From Marinobacter nitratireducens (GTDB taxonomy: Bacteria; Pseudomonadota; Gammaproteobacteria; Pseudomonadales; Oleiphilaceae), in NCBI RefSeq assembly GCF_000708045.1, contig NZ_ANIE01000006.1, forward strand, positions 1 through 64,000: a stretch of 64,000 nt of DNA, in the 5' to 3' direction. Positions 1 to 8,188 of this stretch are shown piece after piece; position 1 is the first letter of the stretch; each line of letters begins with the position of its first letter. The notes beneath the pieces are model-generated. The model made no database searches and was not told where the DNA came from. It saw only the letters and a program-made list of their open reading frames with translations. Made by a program: the position numbers and the translations under genes.

Positions 1-491
1 TCGAGCCCAACCTTCCGGCGTGGACAAAGGAATGGCAGGAAGCAAAGGACTACTGCCTCTGGGTTGGCGAACTGGCGAATAGATCCGTAGACCTGCCAAC
101 CGAGGCTCAGTGGGAGTATGCCGCCCGTAATCGGGGGGAAAATGTTCTGTTTGCTACGAACAATGGGCAATGGGTTAGAGGCGTCAATTCTCCTGGCGAT
201 GACGGAATTATGAAAACGGTCCCGGTTGACAGCTACCCACCGAACCCGCTCGGCATTCACCATCTCACATCAAACAGTGCTGAATGGGTCAACGACTGGT
301 ATTCAAAGACTTATTATCAGGAAAGTCCTAGCAGTAATCCCCGAGGCCCCGAGACTGGCGAGACCAAAGTCATCAGATCTGGAGGGTTTCGCACATCAGA
401 TAGCGCAAGTACCACCATACTCAGAGATAACATCCCGCCAACTGAAAATTCGTACCTAATGGACCAAGGCTTCAGGTGTGCCCAGCACTAA
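1..491 (+). CDS. FGE-sulfatase-fold protein, 5' truncated by window edge
   Basis: The frame is open from the first bases (codons start at base 3) and ends at a stop at 489-491, so only the C-terminal ~162 residues are present. The hallmark segment LPTEAQWEYAAR of the SUMF1/formylglycine-generating-enzyme (FGE) fold is present, followed by PNPLGIHHLTSNSAEW, which stands where relatives have PNPxGLYDMTGNVxEW, and a terminal GFRC. True FGEs carry a catalytic cysteine pair in a segment shortly before GFRC; that segment (around VIRSGGFRTSDSAS) has no cysteine, so formylglycine-generating activity is unlikely. It resembles the two other FGE-fold genes at 730-1713 and 2257-3114, both of which begin with lipoprotein signals. 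I infer that this one is also an envelope lipoprotein, possibly a T6SS immunity factor, but its N-terminus is not visible. Confidence 0.8.
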   Translation, partial: EPNLPAWTKEWQEAKDYCLWVGELANRSVDLPTEAQWEYAARNRGENVLFATNNGQWVRGVNSPGDDGIMKTVPVDSYPPNPLGIHHLTSNSAEWVNDWYSKTYYQESPSSNPRGPETGETKVIRSGGFRTSDSASTTILRDNIPPTENSYLMDQGFRCAQH

Positions 492-733
492 GCCCGGGCA
501 CTGTTGCTGGGGTCGTGGAGCATTGCCAGTCGATGCCTCAATCGCTCAGACTTTTGCTGCAGGGGTACCGGAACCCAAGCTAAATTAAGTGACCTCTTGG
601 TGTGCTTTATCGCCAGATCCGATGTAATCCACTGATGAAATTGGGAAAGCTGGCTATCTGATGCACCATCGTCAAGAACTGCAGCCACCACCGCCCGTAG
701 GGTTTCCCGGTCAATCTCGGAAAAATGGCTCAC
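488..733 (-). CDS. small 81-residue protein coupled to FGE-like lipoprotein
   Basis: This short frame starts with GTG at 733 and overlaps the stop of the upstream FGE-like gene in a GTGA arrangement, which suggests translational coupling. The product has an acidic N-terminal half (SEIDRETLRAVVAAVLDDG) and a basic middle. It has no signal peptide or membrane segment, so it would be cytoplasmic. I recognise no domain. Its 3' end overlaps the convergent partial FGE gene by four bases. It may be a genuine small partner gene or the tail of a decayed gene. The coupled start is the main evidence that it is real. Confidence 0.5.
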   Translation of the reverse strand: MSHFSEIDRETLRAVVAAVLDDGASDSQLSQFHQWITSDLAIKHTKRSLNLAWVPVPLQQKSERLRHRLAMLHDPSNSARA

Positions 734-1713
734 TGTCCGGCCTCACCCGACTCAATCGGCTCCGGCTGATTGACCACGCACCGAAAACCGTTAAATGAAG
801 AGTCCATTGGTTCACCAGCCCGAGCAAATACAGTTCCTTGGCCTCCCATAGTGTCACCATGGCCCGCCCAGTCTCGCACCGACTTCCAGGGCTTATCGGC
901 ATTAGGGGGGGCGCTCGGCCCCGAGGGATTGTCGTGCGGGGCGTGCTGGTAATAGTCTTCCTGGTACCAGTCCCGGGTCCACTCCGCCACGTTGCCGGTC
1001 ATATCGTACAAGCCAATCGGATTGGGAGGGTAGGTGCCGACCGGCCTTCGCTCATTCACGAGCGAAGAGTGAATCAGGGTGTTTCCAGATGGGGGGATGG
1101 ATGGGTCTATATACTGTTTGGGGCGATTAAGATACGTATCTTTTTCCAATGCCCCGGTATCGGTGGCATAGAGAACGTCCTGCCCGCCGCTTCGGGCTGC
1201 GTATTCCCACTGGGCTTCGGTCGGTAGATCAAACGGTAAGCCCGTCTGTTCTGCCAGCCAGTGACAGTACCCCTCCGCTTCCTGATAATTCGGGCTCTTG
1301 GCGGGTTTGAGGTGGTAGTTTGGTGACAAGGGATCATCGCTGCGGGTAACAGGAACAAGATTCGCACCCAGATAACCTTCTTCGCGAGTGTAATCCCGGG
1401 CGCGATGGACAGATTCAAGGTACACCATGAAATCCCCCCACGTGGTCTCATACCTGGATATCGAAAAGCTGTCGATGGTGATATCCACCGGAGGAATACT
1501 GGCATCCGTCAGCCCTGTATATCGAAGGCCTTTCCGGAATCCCAGGTCACCCAGAGTAAACTCGCCCCCTTCCACGAACACCATGTTTGACTTGGCCTGG
1601 CTCACCACGGCCTTGATTGCAGCCGGATCTACTTCTTGACGTTGCTCGGCATCCCAGGAACAGCCCGAAGCGAATCCCAACGCCAACACAATTACGAGTT
1701 TCGAATAATCCAT
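730..1713 (-). CDS. FGE-sulfatase-fold lipoprotein without catalytic cysteines
   Basis: The 327-residue product starts with a short hydrophobic signal ending in GFASGCS, a plausible lipobox with Cys18, so it is probably a lipoprotein facing the periplasm. The rest is one FGE-sulfatase (SUMF1) domain: NMVFVEGGEFTLGD at the start, LPTEAQWEYAARSGG in the middle, PNPIGLYDMTGNVAEW and a C-terminal NGFRCV. The stretch before GFRC, where active FGEs have the copper-binding cysteine pair, contains none, so it probably uses the fold for binding rather than catalysis. It is followed by a coupled 81-residue gene. Upstream, on the same strand, lies a 25-codon remnant of a vgrG 5' end, so this gene sits where an immunity gene follows vgrG elsewhere in the island. 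Function as a T6SS immunity lipoprotein is inference. Confidence 0.85.
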   Translation of the reverse strand: MDYSKLVIVLALGFASGCSWDAEQRQEVDPAAIKAVVSQAKSNMVFVEGGEFTLGDLGFRKGLRYTGLTDASIPPVDITIDSFSISRYETTWGDFMVYLESVHRARDYTREEGYLGANLVPVTRSDDPLSPNYHLKPAKSPNYQEAEGYCHWLAEQTGLPFDLPTEAQWEYAARSGGQDVLYATDTGALEKDTYLNRPKQYIDPSIPPSGNTLIHSSLVNERRPVGTYPPNPIGLYDMTGNVAEWTRDWYQEDYYQHAPHDNPSGPSAPPNADKPWKSVRDWAGHGDTMGGQGTVFARAGEPMDSSFNGFRCVVNQPEPIESGEAGQ

Positions 1714-2256
1714 TAATCACTCCCTTATACAACCACGCCGCATAGGCGGCAGGCATCAAATGGATCCAGCTGAACGGGGCCTGCCGACCGGGGACTCGGC
1801 AAAAGCCTGTTGATAAAACTGAGAGCGAAATGCATGCACAACGTTATCTGTATAAGATTGAACTTCACCGCCCCCCCTCTCTTGCGGCTTCGTGGGCGAT
1901 TCTCGGGATGATGGTAAACTGCTGCCCGCTTGCCTGAGGCATATCTTCGGTCCCTGAAAATTCGTGGATTCTTCCATATTCGGGATGATGTCCTGTCACC
2001 CCGAATCGGCGCGCAGTTTAATGCAAGCCACGAGGTAGGCGGTAGCGCGTTTCTCCATCACCCACCTGAAAACGTACACCCACGGCGCTGCTTCTGCCCC
2101 GTAAAAGGGTGTTCCCAGTCTGCAAGTATGTGGTCATGCGTCTCTATGAACTGAAGACAGCCTCAAAGCTTTCGCCCTCTTAATGCTTTTCCGGGCTTTC
2201 GGGTGGTAACATTCGCGCCATACATGGAATGTGAAACCTTATCGCACGGAGCGAGC
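1714..2256. other. intergenic region between divergent FGE-like genes
   Basis: The two FGE-like genes here are divergently transcribed across about 540 bases. Apart from the vgrG remnant at 1865-1942 I see no coding region. The longer frames in this interval lack recognisable protein features and start signals. Promoters for both genes must lie here, but I cannot place them with confidence. Confidence 0.5.
1865..1942 (-). pseudogene. vgrG 5'-end remnant
   Basis: Read on the minus strand, ATG at 1942 opens a 25-codon frame beginning MPQASGQQFT, then closing with a TGA at 1865-1867. The intact VgrG at 9591-12389 begins MPQASGLQFT, so nine of the first ten residues agree. The bases just before the ATG (GAAGAT) are also shared. 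Similarity stops after about ten codons. This is best read as the broken edge of a second vgrG copy whose body has been lost by recombination or replaced, leaving the downstream FGE-like lipoprotein behind. Confidence 0.65.
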
Positions 2257-3114
2257 ATGAGAGCCTTCCCCTGGTTGGGCGCTATCGTCCTCACCCCTCT
2301 TTATATCCAGCTAACTGGCTGTGATGCGCTACGCGATTGGCAAAAAATTGAGATGGTACAGCGCAACTTGGACAACATGGTGTTTGTCGAAGGCGGCGAA
2401 TTCCTTATGGGCAACACGGGTGGCTGGGCCATGGGGGCCGATACGATTCCGGCCCACGAGGTGGTGCTGGACGATTTCTATATCCAAAAGTTTGAAGTGA
2501 CCCAGGAGGATTTTGAAGTTTTTGTAGAAACGTCAGGTCACACGATTAAAGCCCGCTTTTACGAAGACAAACGAAGCGAATCCCCTGAGAGATTCGAAGG
2601 TGAATTACCCGCACCCGTTTCCTGGCATGATGCCAAGGCGTTCTGCCGTTGGCTCGGGGAGCAGTCTGGTCACAACGTTGATCTACCCACCGAGGCTCAG
2701 TGGGAGTACGCGGCCCGGTCGCGAGGACAAATGGTGCGTCATGCTACCGACAATGGCGAGCTGCTATTGGGACTAAATATTAATAGCGAGCCTTTATCTT
2801 TCCTCGGTTTCAATCGCACGACCCTTACGCCCCCGGGTACCTTTCCAGCTAACCCATTAGGGTTGTACGACATGTCGGGCAACGCAGAAGAATGGGTTAA
2901 TGACTACTACCAACCGGATTATTATCAGTATTCTGAAAAGACTAATCCCAAGGGCCCCGACTCAGGCAGGATAACACCACACTTGGATGAACCAGAACGG
3001 GTAATACGTGGCAGCCGATATGGAGACACAAATAGCAGTTCAACCGTAATTCGAAGAGAAGTCTCTGAGTCCATTATGCCGCTAGCCAGTGGGTTTCGGT
3101 GCGTTAGAAATTAA
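2257..3114 (+). CDS. FGE-sulfatase-fold lipoprotein, third copy
   Basis: I place the start at ATG 2257, preceded by CGGAGCG, because it gives a clean lipoprotein signal MRAFPWLGAIVL...IQLTGC with lipobox LTGC. A start at 2203 would add 18 residues with no signal character. The 285-residue product contains one FGE-sulfatase domain: MVFVEGGEFLMGN, LPTEAQWEYAARSRG, NPLGLYDMSGNAEEW and a terminal GFRC. As in its two relatives, the region preceding GFRC (RGSRYGDTNSSSTVIRR) has no cysteine, so the catalytic pair of true FGEs is missing. Its 3' end overlaps the convergent Sel1-repeat gene by 33 bases. It may act as a periplasmic binding or immunity protein associated with the neighbouring T6SS genes; that role is inferred from position only. 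Confidence 0.85.
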   Translation: MRAFPWLGAIVLTPLYIQLTGCDALRDWQKIEMVQRNLDNMVFVEGGEFLMGNTGGWAMGADTIPAHEVVLDDFYIQKFEVTQEDFEVFVETSGHTIKARFYEDKRSESPERFEGELPAPVSWHDAKAFCRWLGEQSGHNVDLPTEAQWEYAARSRGQMVRHATDNGELLLGLNINSEPLSFLGFNRTTLTPPGTFPANPLGLYDMSGNAEEWVNDYYQPDYYQYSEKTNPKGPDSGRITPHLDEPERVIRGSRYGDTNSSSTVIRREVSESIMPLASGFRCVRN

Positions 3115-4038
3115 GCGCCGTTCTTTTCTCCTTAGCCATATACAGATGAAAGCTGGACTTCCCCCGATGCTTCTCTGTACCGTCGAGCTGCCGGTTTGAC
3201 GATGTAACGCCATAAGTACTGCTAAACCTTCAACCGGCTTGGCTTCTGGGTATTGAAACATGCCCTCCGAGCCATCCAATAGAATCAAACCGTAATTGTA
3301 TAGAGCCTCGAAATAATCCGTCTGTCCCATTCGATCGACCCACTCATTGGCTTCCTCAAACCGGCCATCTTCTTTTAGCTCCACCGCCAATTTGAGGATA
3401 GCCTTCGGAAACCCCTGTTCCGCCGAGGCCCGGAGCCACTTGAGGGTGTCTTCACGGCGGCCTGCTTCGGTCCAGTAGAAGCCCATATCTCGTTCATCCA
3501 GCAGCCCTACGGCCAACCAGAATTGTGCAAAGGCATTACCGTTCTCAGCCGCCTTTTCTGTCCACTCAAAAGCCTCCCCCCTATCGCCAGCCGCCCAATA
3601 AACGGAAAACAATTCCATCATAGCTTCACTATCACCAGCTTCCGCTCTGGGAAGCGCGGTTGCCAAGGCGCGGTCGACCCACTCTTCATGGTCATAATCA
3701 CAGTCACGCAAGGTGCCACAGAAGTTGCCATTCTGGGCAAAACGCAACATCGCATACACTTCACCACCATCTGCCGCCTGGCGATAAAATTGCTCGGCTT
3801 CAGCCGTCATATAGGCGTATCGCTTGCGGAGAATTTCCCCTACCCAATAGGCTGCTTCCCCGTGGCCTAACTCAGCGGCTTCTTCAAATTTAACTATCGC
3901 GCCGGGGCTAAGTCGCTCTTGGTAAAGAATATAACCTTCCTGGAACAACACCTCTGCCCGCTCCTGATCGGTCTCGGCCCAAGCAGGTATCGACCAACTT
4001 AGGCAAAGGATCAGGCTAATCGTTACGCGATAAAACAA
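3082..4038 (-). CDS. secreted Sel1-repeat protein, distal paralogue
   Basis: This 318-residue protein has an N-terminal signal peptide (hydrophobic core LILCLSWSIPAWA, cleavage likely after AWA) and several Sel1-type alpha-alpha repeats, for example AAYWVGEIL, AMMELFSVYWAAGDRGEAF and AFAQFWLAVGLLDE. It would therefore be periplasmic. It is a close tandem paralogue of the gene at 4049-5047, with near-identical DNA over about 300 bases. Similarity ends near residue 275: the paralogue continues through SSEVERAIDDYKETLD and about 40 more residues, while this copy switches to an unrelated basic tail (GGSPAFICIWLRRKERR) that runs 33 bases into the convergent FGE-like gene. The tail may be the product of a frameshift or deletion. 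Sel1 proteins are known as T6SS immunity proteins, and this position at the end of the vgrG operon fits that role. Confidence 0.85.
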   Translation of the reverse strand: MFYRVTISLILCLSWSIPAWAETDQERAEVLFQEGYILYQERLSPGAIVKFEEAAELGHGEAAYWVGEILRKRYAYMTAEAEQFYRQAADGGEVYAMLRFAQNGNFCGTLRDCDYDHEEWVDRALATALPRAEAGDSEAMMELFSVYWAAGDRGEAFEWTEKAAENGNAFAQFWLAVGLLDERDMGFYWTEAGRREDTLKWLRASAEQGFPKAILKLAVELKEDGRFEEANEWVDRMGQTDYFEALYNYGLILLDGSEGMFQYPEAKPVEGLAVLMALHRQTGSSTVQRSIGGSPAFICIWLRRKERRLISNAPKPTG

Positions 4039-4617
4039 GAACCGCCCCTTAGATGCCGAACTTGGGCAGATAGTGAAGTATGGGGGTATCGACCAACAAC
4101 TCGTCCGATCTGGCTTCTGCCTCAGCGATCACATCGGCATCCAAAGTTTCTTTGTAATCGTCAATCGCCCGTTCCACTTCGGAACTGTCGGTTTGGCGTT
4201 GCAGAGCAATCAAAGCTGCCAACCCCTCAACAGGGCGAACCGCTGGATATCGGAACATTCCCTCTGGGCCATCCAGAAGAATCAATCCATAGTTAAAAAG
4301 TGCATCAAAATAATCGGTCTGCCCCATTCGATCGACCCACTCATTAGCTTCCTCAAACCGGCCATCTTCTTTTAGCTCCACCGCCAATTTGAGGATAGCC
4401 TTCGGAAACCCCTGCTCCGCCGAGGCCCGGAGCCACTTGAGGATGTCTTCCCGCCGGCCTTCTTCGGTCCAGTAGAAGCCCATGTCCCGCTCATCCAGCA
4501 GCCCTACGGCCAACCAGAATTGTGCAAAGGCATGACCGTTCTCCGCTGCCTTTTCTGTCCACTCAAAAGCTTCCCCCCTTTCGCCAGCCGCCCAATAAAC
4601 GGAAAACAATTCCATCA
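3326..4617. repeat. direct repeat between Sel1 paralogues, 997-bp period
   Basis: Bases 3326-3620 and 4323-4617 are nearly identical and align without gaps at an offset of 997 bases. They encode the central Sel1 repeats of both paralogues. The flanking parts of the two genes are clearly more diverged, which indicates either recent duplication followed by divergence at the ends or gene conversion of the middle. The repeat could support recombination that deletes one copy. Confidence 0.85.
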
Positions 4618-5047
4618 TGGCCTCACTGTCACCCCCTTCCGCTCTGGGAAGCGCTGTCTCCAAGGCCCGGTCTATCCACTCTTCATGGTCATAATCACAG
4701 TCTCGGAGCGTTCCACAGAAGTTGCCGTCCTGAGCAAGACGGAGCATGGCATAGACATCCCCCCCTTCTGCCGCCTGGCGATAGAACTGTTCCGCTTCTT
4801 CCGTGATGAAGGTATGGTTCCGGCGAAGGATATTGCCAGCATAATAGGCCGCCTCTGCATGGCCCAGTTGAGCCGCCTCTTTGAACTTGGTGAAGGCGTT
4901 GGGGCTGTAGTGCTGCTGGTAAAGGATATAACCTTCCTGAAACAACGCCTCTGCCCGTTCCTGATCCGTCTGTGCCCAAACAGGGCAAGACATTACAACC
5001 AGTAGCAACAGGGCATAGGCTTTTTGGAACATGGTTTTCGACATCAC
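4049..5047 (-). CDS. secreted Sel1-repeat protein, proximal paralogue
   Basis: The product is about 332 residues, with a signal peptide (AYALLLLVVMSCPVWA) and Sel1-type repeats through most of its length. It would be exported to the periplasm. The frame opens with GTG at 5047, immediately after the stop of the 1045-residue effector gene (5048), with ATG 5044 as an alternative. Either way the two genes abut and are probably coupled. Unlike its distal copy it has a full C-terminus ending LHYLPKFGI. Tight linkage directly after a probable T6SS effector, together with a periplasmic location and a repeat family used for protein binding, makes this the best candidate for the effector's immunity protein. 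No experimental link is visible from sequence. Confidence 0.85.
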   Translation of the reverse strand: MMSKTMFQKAYALLLLVVMSCPVWAQTDQERAEALFQEGYILYQQHYSPNAFTKFKEAAQLGHAEAAYYAGNILRRNHTFITEEAEQFYRQAAEGGDVYAMLRLAQDGNFCGTLRDCDYDHEEWIDRALETALPRAEGGDSEAMMELFSVYWAAGERGEAFEWTEKAAENGHAFAQFWLAVGLLDERDMGFYWTEEGRREDILKWLRASAEQGFPKAILKLAVELKEDGRFEEANEWVDRMGQTDYFDALFNYGLILLDGPEGMFRYPAVRPVEGLAALIALQRQTDSSEVERAIDDYKETLDADVIAEAEARSDELLVDTPILHYLPKFGI

Positions 5048-8000
5048 TTAAACTTGCTCCCATAGATGGAGACTGAATTTTTTGCGGAGTGTTCGGTATC
5101 CCTGGAATCGTCTATTGTCGATTGGCTGAACGATGTCTCGGCCCATAAACTCATCCAACCGGGCCACGTTATTTCGGGCAACGGTTCGCGGGTCGCCCTC
5201 GGGCTTGGTGCCGTGGGTGTTCATTCGGGTAACGGATTCCTCAAACTGACGCTGGATGCGGTTGGGTGTTGCGCCGCGATAGGATTCTGGCCGCACCAGC
5301 TCCGAGTCGTTGATCCAGCGCAGGCATTGCAGGATGGAGATTTGCTGGAGTTTTAGCATTTCTTCTGCTGTTTTTGGTTCTTGCCCATCGTCGCCCTCAA
5401 ACTCAACCGGCTCAGACACCAGGTTATGCAGCATCGGGCCGATGGCTTCCGGTTGCAAGCCGAGGAACCAGGACTTGTACTCGTTCAACGTCACTCTGGG
5501 GACATCGTCCGTCGGGATCAGGCGGCCTTCGGCGATTTCAATCGCTTCGTGAATCCTCACCGCCACAACCCCGGCATTCTCACTGCTGTAGAAGTCGTCA
5601 TACACCTTTTGCACAAAGTCATAACTCTGCGCCGCCAGGAAGGAGATCTTCAGTGCGGTGGAGAGGCACAGGTTCATCAGCATGCTCATGTATTCAAACG
5701 CTTCCGGGTCGATCCAGTACACCCGGCGGTAGCCATTGTCGTGGAGTTCCTGCTGCAACAGCCGCATCCACAGGGGGAGTGTGTCGTAGGCCAGTTCCAC
5801 CCCCATCGACATGCCGCCGCCCAGCCCGGCCACAACCTTGCCCTTAACGCGCAAGACCAAGCGCTTGTTTTTGAGACCGATGCTGATATCCCCTCCCGCA
5901 CCGATACCCGCCGAGCCCACCAGTTCGCCGTTCACCACCCCCAGGGTGGTCCACTCGGGCACGTCTTCGTTGATCAGCCGCCATTTCTCGGACTGGCGCA
6001 ATCGATCAGGGATCGCCCATTTCATTTCGGCACGGGCCATCAGGCCTGCCTGCACGCCGGCAAAGGCGTCGAACTTGGCACCATCGACCGCTCGCTGTTT
6101 GGGGTCGATACCAGTCACCTGGACGCCTTGGCCTTCCACCAACTCAACGCCAACCGAGTGGCTCAGCAAGATCCGCGCTCCCACATGGCCCCAGCACTTC
6201 ACATCCAGCTCGCAGTATAAGCGCCCCACTTCCAGTTCGTTTCTGCCGCCTTCGCTGATGTACGGCAAGATCACCGTCTCCGCCTCTTCCGGTTTGGGAA
6301 ATTTCATGGACAGCAAGTCCAGTTGGCCCTGGCGCCAGGTCAGGTTGGCTCCGACGGCGGTGTCTGCCAGTGTATAGCCCAGCTTTCGCCGTCCCTCATC
6401 GTCCTTTCCATAATCAGGAAGGGCTAAGGACGGCCCGTTCGCACCGGTCAACACTTCGACGTTGAGGGTGTTTTGCAGCTCTTCACCCAAGTCGCCCGGA
6501 ATGCCGCTAATGACCAGACGAATGAACTGCCCCGTATAACTGTCATCAAAGCCCAGCAGGTGCCGCTTGGCTTCCGACTCAAACAGGAAGGATCTGAGCC
6601 GGATGCCCCAGGCGTCCAGGTCTTCCTGGCTTTGCAGGTCCAGGACGCCCTCATCCTTGATGGAGTCATAGAATCGTTCTGGCAGGAATAGGCCATTGTT
6701 ATCGAACCAATGGCCATCCAATGGGTATTTCTTCGCACCCTGGGCGGTCAGGAGCTTCTCCAGGGCTTCGTCCTTGCCGGGTTTCTGGGCGGCCTTGAGG
6801 GCCTTGGCCAGGTCAAGCATGGTGCCAAGCACGTCGTTATCGTCGTCCAGATGCTCTTCACCACCGGGGAGGTCCCGCAGGGAGAAGTGCCGCAAGGTGG
6901 AACCGCCTCCGGGCAAGGAAAACTCCCTGAGGGGCACCCCTGGGCGCATCAGTGATTTGTAGGGGCTGGCTTGATACTCGGCCGGGTTCCACACGAACAT
7001 CCGGGGCGGGACGAGGGCTTCCGCCCGTTCCCGGGCCGTGCAGCGCAGTTGTTCCTGTTGGGCCTCGCAGTCTTCTATTCTGACCTGGTAGCTGAGCAGT
7101 TCAGCGGCTGGTGCAGGGCCATTCCGCCCGATCACCTGATGCCAGATGCCGCCCTGTTCTTTCATATCTTCGGTCAGTTGCTCGATGTCCCACTGCAGCC
7201 GTTTGAAGTCGGCCAGCTCAATAATGCCGTCGGTAACCTTGCTCTGGCCATTGGCCAAGGCGTACTCCGGGGTTGCGATGCCGATGTTCGCCAAATCCAG
7301 AATGGTGGTGGCGTAGTCCAGCATTTCCCCTTCGAGCACATTGAGCGCCGTCAGGTACTCTTCAAGTCTACGACGGCTCGGTGTTTCCTGATCCAGTTCA
7401 TAAGCCATGAAGGTCCGATTCCTGCGAATGGCCTTTATAAAATGCTCTGTCTCTTCCTTATCCTCGAACTCGTCGTCTTCGAAGGCTTGCCGAGCGTCCA
7501 TGTAGTCCTCAAGGAGCTGCTTGATGCCTTTTTGCTCTGGCGAGTACAGGTTGCCATTCACCACATCGAAACCAGCTTCCCTGGCCGCTTCAAAGCCCTG
7601 ATCGCGGAGTTCATCGAGGCGGTCCTTGCGGTCATCAATAGTGTCCTGAAGAGCATCCCGCTTGTCCTGAATTTGCTGTCGTCGATGGTGCCACTCTGCG
7701 GTCAACGACAATCGGTTTCGATAATAGCTCTCGCCATCGCCCAGTGCTTCAACCTGCTCGAGATACCTTTTCTCAGCCACCTCTATCTCTTGACCAAGTC
7801 GCTCAGACTCTCGTTCAGCAGCCTGGTTTTCGCGGACCAGCTCATTCCATTCGTTCTGCTCCATCGGCAATAAGAAGCTTTGAGCGGTTGCGGGAAGGAA
7901 CAGGTCGGTTAATCCGGCTTTTTCCAGTTCGGCCATTCGCTGCTCCAGGGTATCCCGCGTCGCAGCGGCCTGAAGCCGGTCGGCACTGGTTTCGATCTTG

Positions 8001-8185
8001 TCCAGTACGCCCTGGGGAATCAGCCAGAAACTGCGGTGGCCGGTAACGTAGATCACGGTGGCGAATTTGCAGTCCTGACACGGTCGGGCTTCGGAATAAG
8101 CGGAGGTCAGATCGGTTTCGGGCACGAGCGGGGGCGGAAGTTCTCCCCCTGCTGTGGGCTGTTGGGAGTCTTGATCAATCAACAT
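5048..8185 (-). CDS. large putative T6SS cargo effector
   Basis: This 1045-residue protein has no signal peptide and no domain I can name with certainty. The N-terminal part (residues ~30-60) holds a CQDC pair followed by IYVTGHRSFWLIP, reminiscent of the N-termini of large VgrG-delivered effectors. Residues ~95-290 are rich in Glu, Arg, Gln and Leu and look coiled-coil. Residues ~740-850 contain glycine-rich stretches (GSAGIGAGGDISIG, VVAGLGGGMSMGVEL) followed by a moderately hydrophobic helix (LCLSTALKISFLAA), which could be membrane-active. It starts three bases after the DUF4123 adaptor gene and is followed without a gap by a secreted Sel1 protein. DUF4123 proteins load the effector encoded next to them onto VgrG, so cargo status rests on context. 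The toxic activity is unknown. Confidence 0.75.
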   Translation of the reverse strand: MLIDQDSQQPTAGGELPPPLVPETDLTSAYSEARPCQDCKFATVIYVTGHRSFWLIPQGVLDKIETSADRLQAAATRDTLEQRMAELEKAGLTDLFLPATAQSFLLPMEQNEWNELVRENQAAERESERLGQEIEVAEKRYLEQVEALGDGESYYRNRLSLTAEWHHRRQQIQDKRDALQDTIDDRKDRLDELRDQGFEAAREAGFDVVNGNLYSPEQKGIKQLLEDYMDARQAFEDDEFEDKEETEHFIKAIRRNRTFMAYELDQETPSRRRLEEYLTALNVLEGEMLDYATTILDLANIGIATPEYALANGQSKVTDGIIELADFKRLQWDIEQLTEDMKEQGGIWHQVIGRNGPAPAAELLSYQVRIEDCEAQQEQLRCTARERAEALVPPRMFVWNPAEYQASPYKSLMRPGVPLREFSLPGGGSTLRHFSLRDLPGGEEHLDDDNDVLGTMLDLAKALKAAQKPGKDEALEKLLTAQGAKKYPLDGHWFDNNGLFLPERFYDSIKDEGVLDLQSQEDLDAWGIRLRSFLFESEAKRHLLGFDDSYTGQFIRLVISGIPGDLGEELQNTLNVEVLTGANGPSLALPDYGKDDEGRRKLGYTLADTAVGANLTWRQGQLDLLSMKFPKPEEAETVILPYISEGGRNELEVGRLYCELDVKCWGHVGARILLSHSVGVELVEGQGVQVTGIDPKQRAVDGAKFDAFAGVQAGLMARAEMKWAIPDRLRQSEKWRLINEDVPEWTTLGVVNGELVGSAGIGAGGDISIGLKNKRLVLRVKGKVVAGLGGGMSMGVELAYDTLPLWMRLLQQELHDNGYRRVYWIDPEAFEYMSMLMNLCLSTALKISFLAAQSYDFVQKVYDDFYSSENAGVVAVRIHEAIEIAEGRLIPTDDVPRVTLNEYKSWFLGLQPEAIGPMLHNLVSEPVEFEGDDGQEPKTAEEMLKLQQISILQCLRWINDSELVRPESYRGATPNRIQRQFEESVTRMNTHGTKPEGDPRTVARNNVARLDEFMGRDIVQPIDNRRFQGYRTLRKKFSLHLWEQV

Positions 8186-8188
8186 GCG

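Noticed and set aside
1756..1977. 73-codon minus-strand frame upstream of the FGE-like gene
   Set aside because: It covers the vgrG remnant in the wrong frame; the remnant reading explains the sequence better.
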